Notes under the pieces: generated by a model | What the model was told of the DNA's origin: nothing | What the model saw: only the letters and a program-made list of their open reading frames with translations | Database searches by the model: none | Made by a program: the position numbers and the translations under genes | Shown here: one piece after another, positions 32,311 to 43,579 of the stretch | How positions within the stretch are numbered: position 1 is the first letter of the stretch | Layout of the letters: the number at the start of each line of letters is the position of its first letter | NCBI RefSeq assembly: GCF_000143415.4 | Contig: NW_003314292.1 | Coordinates: forward strand, 1,315,666 to 1,379,665 | DNA length: 64,000 nt | Direction: 5' to 3' | From: Selaginella moellendorffii | Taxonomy: Eukaryota; Streptophyta; Lycopodiopsida; Selaginellales; Selaginellaceae

Positions 32311-34014
32311 CTAAGCGGAGAGAGTTTTCTTTTCTGCACTGGGTTTCGATTTGCAGAATGGGGAGTTTGCGTCCAAGTTGTCCATGGTCACGCCGTAATG
32401 CTTGTCCACGTTGTAGCAGCGGTAAAACTTCGCTCGCGCCTCCTCCGGGGACACCGACGCCGCCGACGCCGCCGCCCCAAATGCAGCACTGGGCGCGCTT
32501 GCTGGAGCTCCTCCTCCGCCAAAAATCGTCGCCGCCGTCCCAAGTGCAGCACTGGGCGTCGACGACGCCGCCCTCGCTGGAAACGAGCCTCCGGAGGACG
32601 TGTTCTTTGCTGGAGCTTGGGTCGATACCTGCTCGAAAGGACACGATGGTGTGAAGAAGGCCCCGGACGGCGCTTGAGCTCCGCCAAAACACGGACTGAA
32701 TGTGTGCTCGAAAGCATGCGATGGTGCTGCTGGTGCGAAGGGCGATTGTGCTGGTGCGAAGGGTGATGCTGGTGCTGCTGGTACGAAGAAGGGCGATTGT
32801 GGCGGTGGTGTTGGTGCTGGTGCGAAGAATATTGGTGCTGGCGCGAAGGGCGATTGTGCTAGTGCGAAGGGCGATTGTGACGGTGCTGCTGCTGCTGCTG
32901 CGAAGGGCGATGGAGAGGCCGGCGACGTTTTCGTTTTCTTGCTCTTGAGATGCTCCGCCACCATTTCAAGCACATCTTCCGGATAGGAGCCGCTGCTCGT
33001 CCCCAGCACCAGCGCCAGGAGCTCGCCGACGTCGACCTCCTCCTTCCGATCCATCATCAGCCCCTTGATCTCGCCCAGGAGCCTGTGATCCTCCACGCCC
33101 AAGTGGAGCTTCACTGTCGACTTGAGCATCTGGAAGCCGCTGGTGTCCATGGCCACGTAGAAATCGATCCGGCCCTGGCAGCCCGGGAAGACGGTGTCCG
33201 GCTTGGCTTCGTCCGACACGAACACGAAGATCCTCTCGTCCGGAGCCCACAGTCCATCGCTCACGTCCAAAACATCCGCCATCTTCACCTTGATGACCGA
33301 CTGGTTATCGATCCCATGCACACAGATCACTGCCCTCCTCCCAGTTTTCATCAAGATCTCCTTGAGTTGCGCCTTGGTCGCCACCAACCCAGTGTCGAGA
33401 TCATAAACATCGTAGCCGAGCTTGTTGGCTATGGCGGCAACGAGCTGCTCTTTCCCACTCGCCTGGCGGCCATGGACGAGGTAGCTCCTCTTCCACGCCT
33501 TCCCAATCCTCTTGTAGTAGTCCTGAGCTCCCACAAACGCCTCCAGATCCTTGACCAGCTCCTCCTTGAGCTCAGCATCCATGGAGCTATCCAGCGTCTC
33601 CAAGCTCGCGGGATGATCGAATTCGCAGCTCGCCCAGCTCATCTCGTGCATACCAGGTGGCCTCACGGTGAAAAGGCGGCGGCGCTTGGAGGCGGCGGTG
33701 ATGTGAGAAAAGTAGGCCTGGATCACGTCGTTGGAGCAGTGCGGCGGGAACGCCGCCATGACATAGGGCGATTCATCAGTGGCCACGCCCGCGCTCCACT
33801 CGAAATCCAGGCCCTGGAACTTGTCACGCACGGGAAAGCCCGGCTGGAGCCCCAAGATGAGGGGCGTGTTGTCGTCGATCAAGCTCGCCCTGAAGAGCGC
33901 CGGCTGCTCCGGATTGACTGCGAGAGAGGAGAGGTAGCTGTTGACGTAATTATAGAGCGCGCCGCCATCGTTCTCGTACACCACCACGGACCTATTAATC
34001 GCCATACTTCTCAA
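32311..34014 (-). CDS. AAA-ATPase-like protein with lost catalytic residues and SPF-rich tail
   Basis: Uninterrupted 567-codon frame. Residues ~128-360 follow the plant BCS1-derived AAA-ATPase family: FDHPASLETLDSSMDAELKE, DLEAFVGAQDYYKRIGKAWK, ANKLGYDVYDLDTG, a sensor-like RIFVFVSDEA, GCQGRIDFYVAMD and a lid (VEDHRLLGEIKGLMMDR). Key residues are gone: Walker A GPPGTGKSS reads GRQASGKEQ (182-190), and the Walker B acids of EDID are lost in VHGID (~232-236). It should not hydrolyse ATP. Residues ~364-520 are low complexity, Pro/Ala-rich with about seven SPF and a few FG/FGGGG motifs, like nucleoporin FG regions. A short cap, VSPEEARAKFYRCYNVDKHY then GVTMDNLDAN, ends it. The N-terminus has no clear membrane anchor, unlike most of the family. 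Start at 34014 or three codons later. At least four partial copies follow downstream. Function unknown; scaffold or binding role is inference. Confidence 0.75.
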   Translation of the reverse strand: MRSMAINRSVVVYENDGGALYNYVNSYLSSLAVNPEQPALFRASLIDDNTPLILGLQPGFPVRDKFQGLDFEWSAGVATDESPYVMAAFPPHCSNDVIQAYFSHITAASKRRRLFTVRPPGMHEMSWASCEFDHPASLETLDSSMDAELKEELVKDLEAFVGAQDYYKRIGKAWKRSYLVHGRQASGKEQLVAAIANKLGYDVYDLDTGLVATKAQLKEILMKTGRRAVICVHGIDNQSVIKVKMADVLDVSDGLWAPDERIFVFVSDEAKPDTVFPGCQGRIDFYVAMDTSGFQMLKSTVKLHLGVEDHRLLGEIKGLMMDRKEEVDVGELLALVLGTSSGSYPEDVLEMVAEHLKSKKTKTSPASPSPFAAAAAAPSQSPFALAQSPFAPAPIFFAPAPTPPPQSPFFVPAAPASPFAPAQSPFAPAAPSHAFEHTFSPCFGGAQAPSGAFFTPSCPFEQVSTQAPAKNTSSGGSFPARAASSTPSAALGTAATIFGGGGAPASAPSAAFGAAASAASVSPEEARAKFYRCYNVDKHYGVTMDNLDANSPFCKSKPSAEKKTLSA

Positions 34015-34179
34015 GAACCCTAAACTTCAAACTATACGTGGCATATCCGCGTGGCAAACTGTGCCAGCACAGCCGCCACTTCCTCAGTGAACGCCACATC
34101 AGCCCGCCATCTGTGCCAAACTCTTTAATGCGCCTCTATCCATACAAAAGCCATATTCCTCTAAATTCTGGCAATCTCA

Positions 34180-34560
34180 ACCTGAGAAACAAGGAATCTA
34201 GGCCTGGCAAGATAGAGAGGTACCAGCATCCCAGAGACTCAAAGGTATCTCCATGGACAGCTTTTATTCCACACTACTCTTGATGAGAAGGTCCTGGCCA
34301 TCATCCGAGAATGCCATGTAGAGTGACCTGGGTCGGCTGGCGTGGAGTGGTAGCTTGGATATCACGCGCCTAATGGGTGACCTGATCGTGCTCAAGCTCA
34401 GCTTGGGAAGACCGGAGAAACAAGCATTTTGATGTCTACAAACTTGTGCATCAAATGCCTACTTCTGCAAAGCTGTTCGATACGGGTGAAATACTGGAGA
34501 AGCTTTGCGGAGCGCAAGAAGGGGAGCCTTGACTTTTAAGAATCAATGAAGCGCAAGGGC
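34180..34560. repeat. Repeated unit U, copy 1 (coding strand unclear)
   Basis: About 380 bp shared with 55320-55670 (same direction) and with 60440-60860 (inverted). On + it reads LGRLAWSGSLDITRLMGDL then IVLKLSLGRPEKQ; on - of the best copy, FSDDGQDLLIKSVVEQ and GIKAVHEDTFESLG. Both look protein-like, and I cannot say which strand was coding. No family recognised. Confidence 0.55.
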
Positions 34561-35841
34561 GCAGCTATTTAGTTTTGAGACCTAGAAAGGTGGATTATGG
34601 AAGAACTCACCTCGTGCAGCGAATTCTTGTTGTCATGGAGATGTTGTGTTATGCTGTGGAACAAATAAAAGATTAGTTCGACACTGTCCATGACTATAAC
34701 AAAAATCACAATAGCTGTCCTCTTGCTCATCTGTCCGCAGACTTGGTTTGCATTGCTTTGTTTTGATTTTTTTTTAAAATAGGACAAAATTGCCACACTA
34801 CTTGAAAACCAAAATCTGGTAGGTTCGTTATTTTACACATACACATATCTTGCCACATTTACAACACTACCATGACTGTCTTGAGCCTTTGTACTCCTCT
34901 ACAAATGCACGCTCAAGAACGTCAAGTGGCAAGTGGCTATATAATCATTACCCGTTAACGTTCACAAGAATGAGATAGAGTTTGAGTCTCTCGATCATAT
35001 CAACTATAGCATACCATAAATTTAACATTATAAACTATATAATCCATTGGTTCTATTTGTGGTTCTCTGTTCTCTCTTGGCTCTTTAAACAAATAGTGAA
35101 TACAGCTGAAAGGCACACGATTTTTTTTTTAAATTACTATTATATGACAAATGCCAATAGAAAATTGTTTTCTATGCAAGAGTGCTTCGTACTTGAATCT
35201 CATGAACAAGGAACAACCTTTTGAATACTATTGTGAAATGTGTGCGAAGATAGACGTAAGCAAGCCTATGGGCATAAAAAATAAGTGAGGCAGAATTGGT
35301 GTTGTTTCTGTTATTAGCTTTGTAAAGCTTATTGTAAAGTGAGGCAAGTGCCTCTTTTTTTTTAACCAATTCTAAACATTGAATTTTAAAGTTGCAGATC
35401 ATAAAAACTAACTGTCATGATACTTTTTACATAGCCTTGCAAAGTTTTAAGAAGATCAAATGATTTATTATGATCTTCTTTATTTTAGGGTTTTCGATAT
35501 AAGTGGTGCATACTTGATGGAGACCTTTTGATGGTCAATGGGCCCAGTCAATGGAGACAAAACAAAGAACTCCTCAGCTTGTCTTTTGGTAACTTATTTC
35601 ATTTTCCCAAAAAAGTCAAATTTTCAACCTTGTGGCGCTTTCTTACCTTAGCCATTTGCACGAACATAAGCTTGTGAAGAACAAGTTCAGAGTAAAAAAG
35701 GAAAATATCAAAAATCAAGTGATGACTACTCACAAAGAAGTGCTAAACGTAATTTAAAAGATTGCAAAAGCATGGAGCACAACTTTTCAGTGCCCTCTAT
35801 GGGATCTTGTATTCATGAGCTCTCAGACACACACAAGCCAA
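34561..35841. other. AT-rich spacer
   Basis: No gene seen. 34570-34800 recurs at 55690-55870 and 60860-60980 (ending near CATGACTATAACAAAAATCAC), as part of the downstream duplications. Confidence 0.45.
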
Positions 35842-36710
35842 CTACAAACTGTTGGTGTTTCCACAAACTGTCCTAAGGCTCTTCAGGTTTTCTGGTAGAG
35901 TCTTCCCTGTGGCCTCTGCAAACTCCCTCAAAGCTTCAATGGCCCTCTCTTGTCGAATAGCAAGCCGCTGGTCCATATCCCTTTCCGTTAAACCATCACA
36001 ACCAGGGTCTAGAATTTCTAGTGGTGACTGCAACATGTAGAAGTGAACCAGCATCGCATAGACAATAGCAGCGCTTGATCCCACAAGTGCAACGGCTGGA
36101 ACTTGCCATCCGACTGGTGGAGCAACGATGGCAGCCCGAGTACAAGCCATGTAAGTCATATACCTCACGAAGCTAACCATTATGAACAGAGCCAAACTGC
36201 CGCCGTCGATCCAATCATCAGGCAAAGGTATTGTTGCGGGAGTGAAAAATCCACAAAATAATATCACCACCAGCGGAAACACCAGCCACTGATTCGTGAT
36301 CATTGCAGAAAAAATACCGCTAATGCCCCCAACAAGAAAACCGTAAGTGATCATTTTCTTTCGACCATGGTGAGAGAGCATAATTCCTACATGGAGCTCT
36401 TGTTAGTCTCTAGAAAAAAAAAGGAAAAAAAAAAAAAGAAACTGACCTGTTGAGATCATGGACACGAAGAATCCTATGCATCCAAGCGCTACAGATACCT
36501 GACGGGATAGCTGAGGGGGCCAGTGTATGGTAAGCATATAACACCCATATCCAGTGAAGGCATTACAGAGGAAATTCATCAAGAACTGGCGCCACATAAT
36601 CCAGTGGCGACCAAGATTCCAGGCCTTGTAGATATCGGCAAGATCATACTCACCATTCGGGCTCAACAATCCCTGCTCCATAGGGTAACCTAGCAATTCC
36701 TCTTTCCCTA
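35842..36710 (-). pseudogene. Half-size MFS transporter unit, copy 2
   Basis: Same two-exon arrangement as 2925-3786: exon A (to about 36445) ends ...FVSMISTG, then a GT donor; the intron has long A/purine runs on the + strand; exon B starts IMLSHHGRKKMITYGF and ends NLKSLRTVCGNTNSL. Six hydrophobic segments are kept and both exons are open. In place of the upstream MLSYLRKEEL of copy 1, a TAA stands just before YLGKEELLGYPMEQG, so any start must lie elsewhere. Again only half of a transporter is present. Confidence 0.5.
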
Positions 36711-36939
36711 AATATTAAAAGCATCCTTTTTCTCTAGCACCTTGACCGTTGGCTGGCAGCTTATCCGACGGTTGCCAGGGTGGTCTTTTAGAATATGCGA
36801 ATGCATAAGCTTAGAATATGCTATGGTGGCCAGAACACAGTGTGGACGGGATCCTGTCGAAGACGACCCGAGCGTAATCAATCTCTCAGACAGCCCACTA
36901 CTGACTTTGCAGACCCAATACCATCCTTCAGCTTGATTC

Positions 36940-37640
36940 TTTTGGTCTTCTCAAACTGCCTGGGAATTTGCATGCACAAGGATGGAGCATTGGTAGCCAA
37001 AATCCATATGAAAAGTAAGGCACCTGTTGATGAGACGATCGAGTTGATGCCATTCCGGTGCTCGGCAGTGGTTTCCAAAACGATCAACGAGTACAGATAG
37101 TGCCAAACGAAAACCTGAATTCCATCCAAGGAACGTACCTTTATAATCAGAGGCAGCAATTCGCCAGAGCTCTCTAGACATGAGCCGCTAGACCCCTTCA
37201 GAGGGAAGAATTTCCTTCTTGAGCAGCTCGAGGCTTTCCTCTCATCGCTCAGATTCTGATGAATCCATGGAGAGGGAGGCCACCACTGGGGGGGACAGAG
37301 ACTGCTTCCAAATATGTCCTTTGAGCATGGTGTTACTCTGTAAACCCATGTACAAATCCATCCCTCCCCACGACTATAAAGAATGACCTCCAAGAGGTGT
37401 TACTCCGGCAGCAAAACCACTCGGTATTGTTGGAAGAGTTGGAATGAATTTCCCCGTGATCCAGGGAAATCACGACGCAGGGACGCTGCTAGGCTGCCAA
37501 ACAGGGAAATAGCAAATTCAGTCAACCTCTGTATACTACAACAAGCCCCCAGAACAAGGAACGGGCTGGCCACTTACGTATACATGCATGCAGGGAGCTG
37601 CTTGGAAACAAAAGAAAGAAACAAATGCTTGCTAAAAGCT
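36940..37640. repeat. Direct repeat V, copy 1
   Basis: About 650 bp recurs, with insertions and deletions, at 41535-42190. Shared markers are GATCGAGTTGATGCCATTCC, TTTCCTTCTTGAGCAGCTCG and CGTGATCCAGGGAAATCACG. On the - strand part of copy 1 reads EHRNGINSIVSSTGALLFIW, membrane-like, but I cannot name a family. Short further matches occur inverted at 45430-45470 and 50970-51020. Confidence 0.65.
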
Positions 37641-38715
37641 TCGAGAGAGCAAAGCTTAGGAAATAAAATTGCTTACACCTTGAATAGCTTTTTCCTTCGA
37701 GGATCCTGGACTGGAATGGTGACAATTACGATAGATTACCGTGTCGAAGTATTGAATTACCTGTGGAAGAGGGTTGCAATGGAAGTACCAAAGCTGTTTC
37801 CAAGGAACGGGCCAAGAGGTATCGCCTCTCACCTTTGTATATCTCTAGCTGTTGGATCGAAACTGTCAATAAGTTCGCAGGAATGAACCAATGTTGTAGC
37901 ATACGTACCACTCCAGTCGTTCATCAAAACCATGCCATATCGACATGTAGCATGCAAACATAAGAAAAAAAAGAAAAGATTTGGGTTTGTGATCCATTAC
38001 CTTTTTCTCCTCCCAGATCACGATCAGGCCTCCAGGTTGGATGTAAACCCCATGGCTCTTGTAAATCCCAGTGGTCATCTTTCCTCCTGTGTACCTGTGA
38101 CAACATAAGACTGCTCGTAGTCCTTCCTGATCAGATCGCACACCATTCACCTCAAAATCTCCTTCGTCTTGCTCCTAGTCTTGAGATTTCCCTGGCCCGG
38201 ATCGGAAATTTCGCAAGCCGGCAACAGCGACCCCAAATGCCTCGGGATAGCGCTCGCTCGCATTTGCTGTGCCCTGTCCGGTGCCTCTTTCTAGCTCCAA
38301 AGAGAGAAGTGCGCCGCCGCAGAGCCCCGGCATCGCGGCAAAACCATGTGTATGCCACATTGGCAAATAAATGTATGTTCCAAGGGGTTTGATGTGGCGC
38401 GCTGTGCACCAGCAGAGCTTGTTTCGAGAAGAATTTCACTTTGGGATGCTGTCAAGAGCAGCGGCTCCCAACGATCTGTTTTCCTCTACCTCCTGGACGA
38501 CCTGGCCCCGTCGATCGCTTCGGCAAAGACAATGTTGGCCCATTCGCGACAAGAAAAATCGACCAAGTGTAAATATTTCGATAGCGGGTGCTGTGGAAGA
38601 TTGATCAGGCTCCTTGCAGGTACGGGCGGCTGCCATGCATCTGGATCAAAGATGCCTGCGATCCAGGGCGATCTAGTCAGCTTGCCGCATTGCTGGAGCT
38701 GAGATCCAAGTTCCT
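37641..38715. other. Unresolved region with weak coding signal
   Basis: - strand frames at 38150-37866 (KMTTGIYKSHGVYIQPGGLI) and 38926-38486 (SPWIAGIFDPDAWQPPVPAR) look protein-like but short; splice sites could not be placed and no family is recognised. Confidence 0.3.
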
Positions 38716-39060
38716 GGTCTATGGATGGTTTTAGGCTTTTAGCAAGTGAGCGCAAAGGATCGCATCCGAAAAGATCCACTTGCGATGCGTGTGCCGCGAG
38801 AGATGAAAAGATCAGGTGAGTTACAGAATCGTTTCTTGGATCCACCTGACGGTTGTTTCGGCTGGTTTGTTTCAGTTTTTGGTGGCTACTCAACAATAAA
38901 TTACAGGAAAAAAAAGCCAAGGCCAAATCTCATACTATCGAGTTCAAGAAGAGTGCTCCGTGTGTGACACTGGGCAGCAAGCCATGAGTGCTCGCGTGTG
39001 GGATTGTGGCAAGCCAAGGAGCTATTGTGTCCTCACCAGATGAGCAATGATTTCCAGTTG
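38716..39060 (+). repeat. Inverted repeat W, copy 1
   Basis: About 340 bp whose reverse complement lies at 49880-50250. Shared pieces are CTTGGATCCACCTGACGGTT-like sequence, TTTTGGTGGCTA and GCAAGCCATGAG. The end (CCAAGGAGCT...CACCAGATGAGC) is also found at 43690-43740. Confidence 0.65.
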
Positions 39061-41534
39061 GTAGTTCTGTTGAGTCCTGTTTAAAATTTGGCAGCCGCGA
39101 GGCAAGAACTTTGAGGAGAATGAGTGTGTCAACTCAACCGCAGTTCCAGGATTTAAATTTAAACCAGTGTTCTCCAGCAGGAGTGGTCCAAGTCTTTCTC
39201 TGACCTTCTTACAGCTTTTGTGTGCATTGAAGAAACTAGTCTTGCCTGGGGCTCCACGAGGATATATCGAATTAGAATCCCCCGTCCTAGAATCTCATCC
39301 TTGCCACAGTTGTCAAGCTTGACCATCTTGAGGTGGTCATGATGCAATGCTGTTAGTCTCTGTGATGATTGTGACAGTGATTTGCTGGTGATCAGGGATC
39401 AATCATCTGGGCTTTGGCTTGTGCAGCTGACAATGCCATAGTAGTGTTGGCTTTGATCAAATATTGGCTGTCGCCAAATCATAACAAGCATTAAGAATGT
39501 CTAAAAACATACACAAAAACACCATTAATCTTAGAGTTTTCTCCACCCATGACAAGATAAAATCTTTGAGCTTTTCTTGGTAAAACAAGTGAAAAAGGTA
39601 AACCATAATAAATATCACAATAGACTAGAAATTACCTAGCAAATGCTAAGTGTTTTGACAAGGGCTTCTTTTCTCTCTCTGCACTCGTTTGCCAAGGTCA
39701 CGATGTAATCTACAATTAGTTGCATGGCACGCAACTCTAGGGAGTTGAGAGATCATTTCTGGTTAGTGTGAGGGAAGCTTGTCAAATCCTCTTACTATCC
39801 CATACCTGAAAGAGAAAATATGTTGAAAACTTTTGCAAGGAAATCTACTATGTACATTTATGAAGCTGAAGTTCGATTGGACACTGTAAGCATTCCAGGT
39901 CTAACGTATAGCTTTAATAATGCCTCAATACCAGCCACCTTTAACAATCCCTATCATGCGGAAAAAAAGCTTGAAAATTTCAAGGAAATAAGAGCCTATG
40001 TTGGTGTGATGAAAACTGTCCATATAAACTCCATAAAACATGTAAAAATGAGTTATGGTGCTTCTCCTCACTTCGGTTGCTTCCACAATCCCAACCAACA
40101 ATACGTGATAATTAGATCAGGGTGAAAAAGCACTCCTTGAGGAAAAAAAAATGTGGTAAGCACCTTGTAGTATTGTGGTACTAAGAATATGCTTTAAAAC
40201 ATACGTAGAATATCCAAGAAGATTTAACCTATAATATTTTTTAATCTAATTATTTGTGTTACTTAATACTGGAACGAACAAGTTTACTGTGCTCCAAATT
40301 CAAAAGCTCAAGTGTTGCCTGGAATCAGCGCCACAGCCAACGAATAAAGAAATGGAGGAAAGAATCCTTCGGACAAACCTGTTTCCATGACAATAAATCA
40401 CCAAGACATCTTCCGATAGAGGACGAGGTTTGTCACTGTAGGAACTATTTTAAAGGGCGAACTTGCTTCTCGCATCTATGTCACCATAAGAGGGCATGAA
40501 CCCGCTTTCTCCTCAAGGCCATTTGACAGACGCACTGGGAGCATGCACAGTTTTGCTCGCCCTAGAGAATTTAGAAAATATTTTAGACAACGTGGAGTTA
40601 ATCTACAGAGCAGCTAACATCAGCATCATGTAAACACGAGACAAGCTTGGTCCAACCTCTTCATTAGCCTGCAAGTGTGATCTCCCTCAAACTTCCATGT
40701 CTCCCTGTCAGTCTTGCAAAGCAAAGTTATAACTTACACGTACTCCATGCACATAGGTGCCTGACCAAATACTTGAGAGCACATACATTTGATTGCTTAG
40801 CAAACCTTGAAGTGTTATATGGGATGGTTAGAACGGAAACCAAAGTTTGAAGAAATCCCAACCCAGCCGAATCCATGGTGAGCTCTGCCCAGTTCTGCTG
40901 CTGCTCTAGTTTTGAACATCGTTACTTTGATGCAGCACCAGTTTTCCATTTCCTCTTTGATCTGGGATGCTGTGAGGTGCATGAGAAGAAAACAAACTTA
41001 ATATAAATATATTTACTAGTAAGCAGCTTTTCTTTGTTTGCCGCGTAAAGGGTTGATAGAACAAGGAAGGCGTGTTTGTTGACTGTACGAAATGTCGATT
41101 TGGTTTATTATATTAGGAAAAGGACAGGCCAAGAGCTCCCAATCTCGGAACGCCTGAGAGATTTGGTAAGTGCATGCTTTTCCTTTTAGATGTGATTCAT
41201 GTTCCCTCGGTTTATTGCAGGCGAGGATGATGGAGAGCAATCTATGAATAAGTTTCTTCAGAAAATGATCACTTCTACTTACCAGGAGGACTTTCTCTGC
41301 AATAGCTTTAAAGGTCACTTGCTAGCTCTCCCCTGCAACGTGAGCCAGGAAAGGTTGGCAATAAATAGAATGGTTAAACTGCACCTTTGTGAGGATTAGA
41401 AGACAACTCTCTTCAATCTTCCTCGGAACGAAGCACAGAGTTGGTATAGCTTCACAAATGCCGATTCCAAGATACTTGCTGCTGTGTTTGAGCAAGGGTC
41501 ACAAGCTCTTGCATTTCTTGTTCTGCGTGCTCCG
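39061..41534. other. Intergenic, no confident gene
   Basis: One 101-codon + frame (39820-40125) and a 100-codon - frame (41318-41016) are open but unlike anything known. 39140-39190 (CCAGGATTTAAATTTAAACC) recurs near 50800. Confidence 0.35.
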
Positions 41535-42190
41535 GTGACTGCCTGGGAATTTGCATTCCAGTCCACACAATAAGGATGGAGCATTGGCATTTGAACCTAG
41601 CCAAAATCCATATGAAAAGTAAGGTAATTGATCAGACGATCGAGTTGATGCCATTCCGGTGCTCGGCAGCGGTTTCCAAACGATCAACCTGACTAGGGAA
41701 CACTTTGAGCTCATCCCTACAGATCACAAAGTGTCAAGCAAAAACCTGAATTCCATCCAAGGAATGTACCTTCATAAGCAGAGGCGGCAATTCGGCCAGA
41801 GCTCATCGAGATCTCTAGACACGAGCTGCTAGACCCCTTCAAAGGGAAGGATTTCCTTCTTGAGCAGCTCGAGGCTTTCTTCTGACAAAGACTGCTTCCA
41901 ACTGTGTCCTTTGAGCATGGTGTTACTCCGGCATCAAAGCCACTCGGTTTTGTGGGAAGAGTTGGAATGGATTTTCCCGTGATCCAGGGAAATCACGACG
42001 CAGAGATGCTGCTAGCCTGCCAAACACAGGGAAACAGCAAATCTAGTCAATCTCCAGAACAAAGAACGGGCTGGCCACTTACGTCAACATGCATGAACAG
42101 AGCTCCTTGGGAATGCCAACCTGGAAACAGAAGAAAGAAACAAATGCTTGTTAAAAGCTCTGAGAGAGTAAGGCTTGGAAAATACAGGAC
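41535..42190. repeat. Direct repeat V, copy 2
   Basis: Second copy of 36940-37640, missing several internal pieces, in the same direction, about 4.6 kb away. Confidence 0.65.
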
Positions 42191-42545
42191 GTATCCCCCA
42201 GTGGCAGCGAGGCTGGACCGAATTCACATGCTGGCTGAGGCTGAGGTACAATCAGCAAAATAATTGTGTGGACGAGCTTGGACACTTTAGAGAATTACAA
42301 CACGAGCAACAATAAGTGATCAACCCCTGACACCATAAACAAAGGCCCTGGCCATTAAATAGAAAACCCCGTCGAGATCTATCTCCATTTCTGCATAGAT
42401 TTAGAGAATAGGAGAAAGTACTGTGTATCGAACAGATTTTATTGTCGTGCCGACTCTCTACTAAACGTAGAGATAAAAAAACAAAACTCAAGAGGGAAAA
42501 AGACTCTCCATCTCGTGTGGAGCCAAAAAAGAGTGGTGGAAGTAC

Positions 42546-43334
42546 TCAGAACCATGAAAGGAGAGCAAGAAGCCCTCCAAAGCAAGCGGCGCCACTCGTA
42601 GCAATCTGCAATAAAAAATGTATTAGCTTAATGAAGAGAAATGCAAAGAAAACTTTACCATCATCGCGTAGTTCCCAGCCAGGAAAGAGAAGATTGCCCA
42701 GAACAGATTGCACACACAGGCCGCTAGAGCCACGAGGATGCTCGCAGGAGGCGCATCTGGATGAGGAAACTATGCAAAAGGAAAAATTAGAAAACTCTAA
42801 GAGCGCAAACGAATTCTGGAAGTACATACCAAGCGGATGAGGCAAGGTAATCCAGTGGCAGCAAGTGTGGTGGCAATGCCAATGCAGTCCAGAGTGAGAA
42901 GCAGTCGCAGACCCTTACGCCTGCTGGCCAGTGAAGTGCCTTCATCACTTCGTGCCGAAGCAGTGAACGCTTTTGGGTTTGGCATGGCTTGTCTACACGT
43001 ACACAGTGTAGACAAGCTCCATGCCAAACCCAAAAGCGTTGACTGCTTCGACAAGGAACTTCTCATCGGCTCGCCCGTGTACCATCCATGTCAAGCAGTT
43101 TATGGCTGCTTATAAAACACAAAACAAAAAATCAAAGTCAATGTGTATACTGACGAAGGAAGCATCACCTGCGAGTCCGTAGAGCAGTGCATTGTTCACA
43201 GTAGGAGCCAGGGAGTCATGGGACAGAGAGCAGGGCCACGATTGGCTCACCAGACGACGCGACAGTAATGGCCGGCGGGGGGAGCAGCTGCATTGTCTCC
43301 ACTGTCTCGCCTGCGTCGCCTCCTCCTCCACCAT
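42546..43334 (-). CDS. Short SWEET-like (MtN3/saliva) sugar transporter
   Basis: SWEET proteins are seven-helix sugar uniporters built from two three-helix halves. Five exons (43334-43169, 43105-43003, 42923-42830, 42769-42659, 42605-42546) keep frame with GT/AG ends and give 177 residues; introns are 53-79 bp. Helix 2 reads AINCLTWMVHG (N...W of SWEETs), helix 3 KFLVEAVNAFGFGMELVYTV (compare N-x-x-G...E-x-Y), then RRKGLRLLLTLDCIGIATTL, ASILVALAACVCNLFWAIFS and a last IATSGAACFGGLLALLSWF. The helix 4-5 linker is short and helix 1 is weak, so the protein is smaller than the usual ~230-300. The frame may be too short at the 5' end. A related degraded gene lies at 58.1-59.0 kb. Intron 2 (42924-43002) holds an inverted copy of exon 2 (see hairpin). 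Family call is moderate. Confidence 0.5.
42956..43050 (-). repeat. 43-bp near-perfect hairpin, exon arm plus intron arm
   Basis: Arms 42956-42998 and 43006-43050 are reverse complements with one mismatch and a two-base bulge; the loop is 42999-43005. In the transcript the 5' arm is exon 2 of the SWEET-like gene, the 3' arm lies in intron 2, and the intron's GT (43002-43001) is in the loop. Confidence 0.9.
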
Positions 43335-43480
43335 CGCTCGCCATCGATCCACGCACACTGCGAGAACCCTAAAACCAAGAAAGTGGGGTTTACTCTTTTT
43401 GTTTGGATCGGCACTCAGGAGTTTTACCTGTATAGCAGGTTGCGTTAGCGGCCCCACAGGGAAGTCGACGCAGGTCAAGC
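43335..43480 (-). promoter_or_regulatory. Likely 5' region of the SWEET-like gene
   Basis: Upstream of the chosen ATG. Another ATG at 43344 opens MASDGGGGGDAGETVETMQL in a different frame that stops at 43234, so it could be an upstream frame or the true start if the exon model is wrong. Confidence 0.3.
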
Positions 43481-43579
43481 TCGATAGTCATCGTTGCCTG
43501 GCATGTAGCTCTTTCCTCTTTCTTTTGTTTTCCATGTTCATGATTCTCGAGAGGAAGCGTGATTCCGTTTTTTTTCCCG

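Noticed and set aside
32950-34023. 357-codon + strand frame opposite the AAA-like gene
   Set aside because: It is the complement of a GC-rich coding frame and has no family resemblance; the - strand matches the AAA family and its copies.
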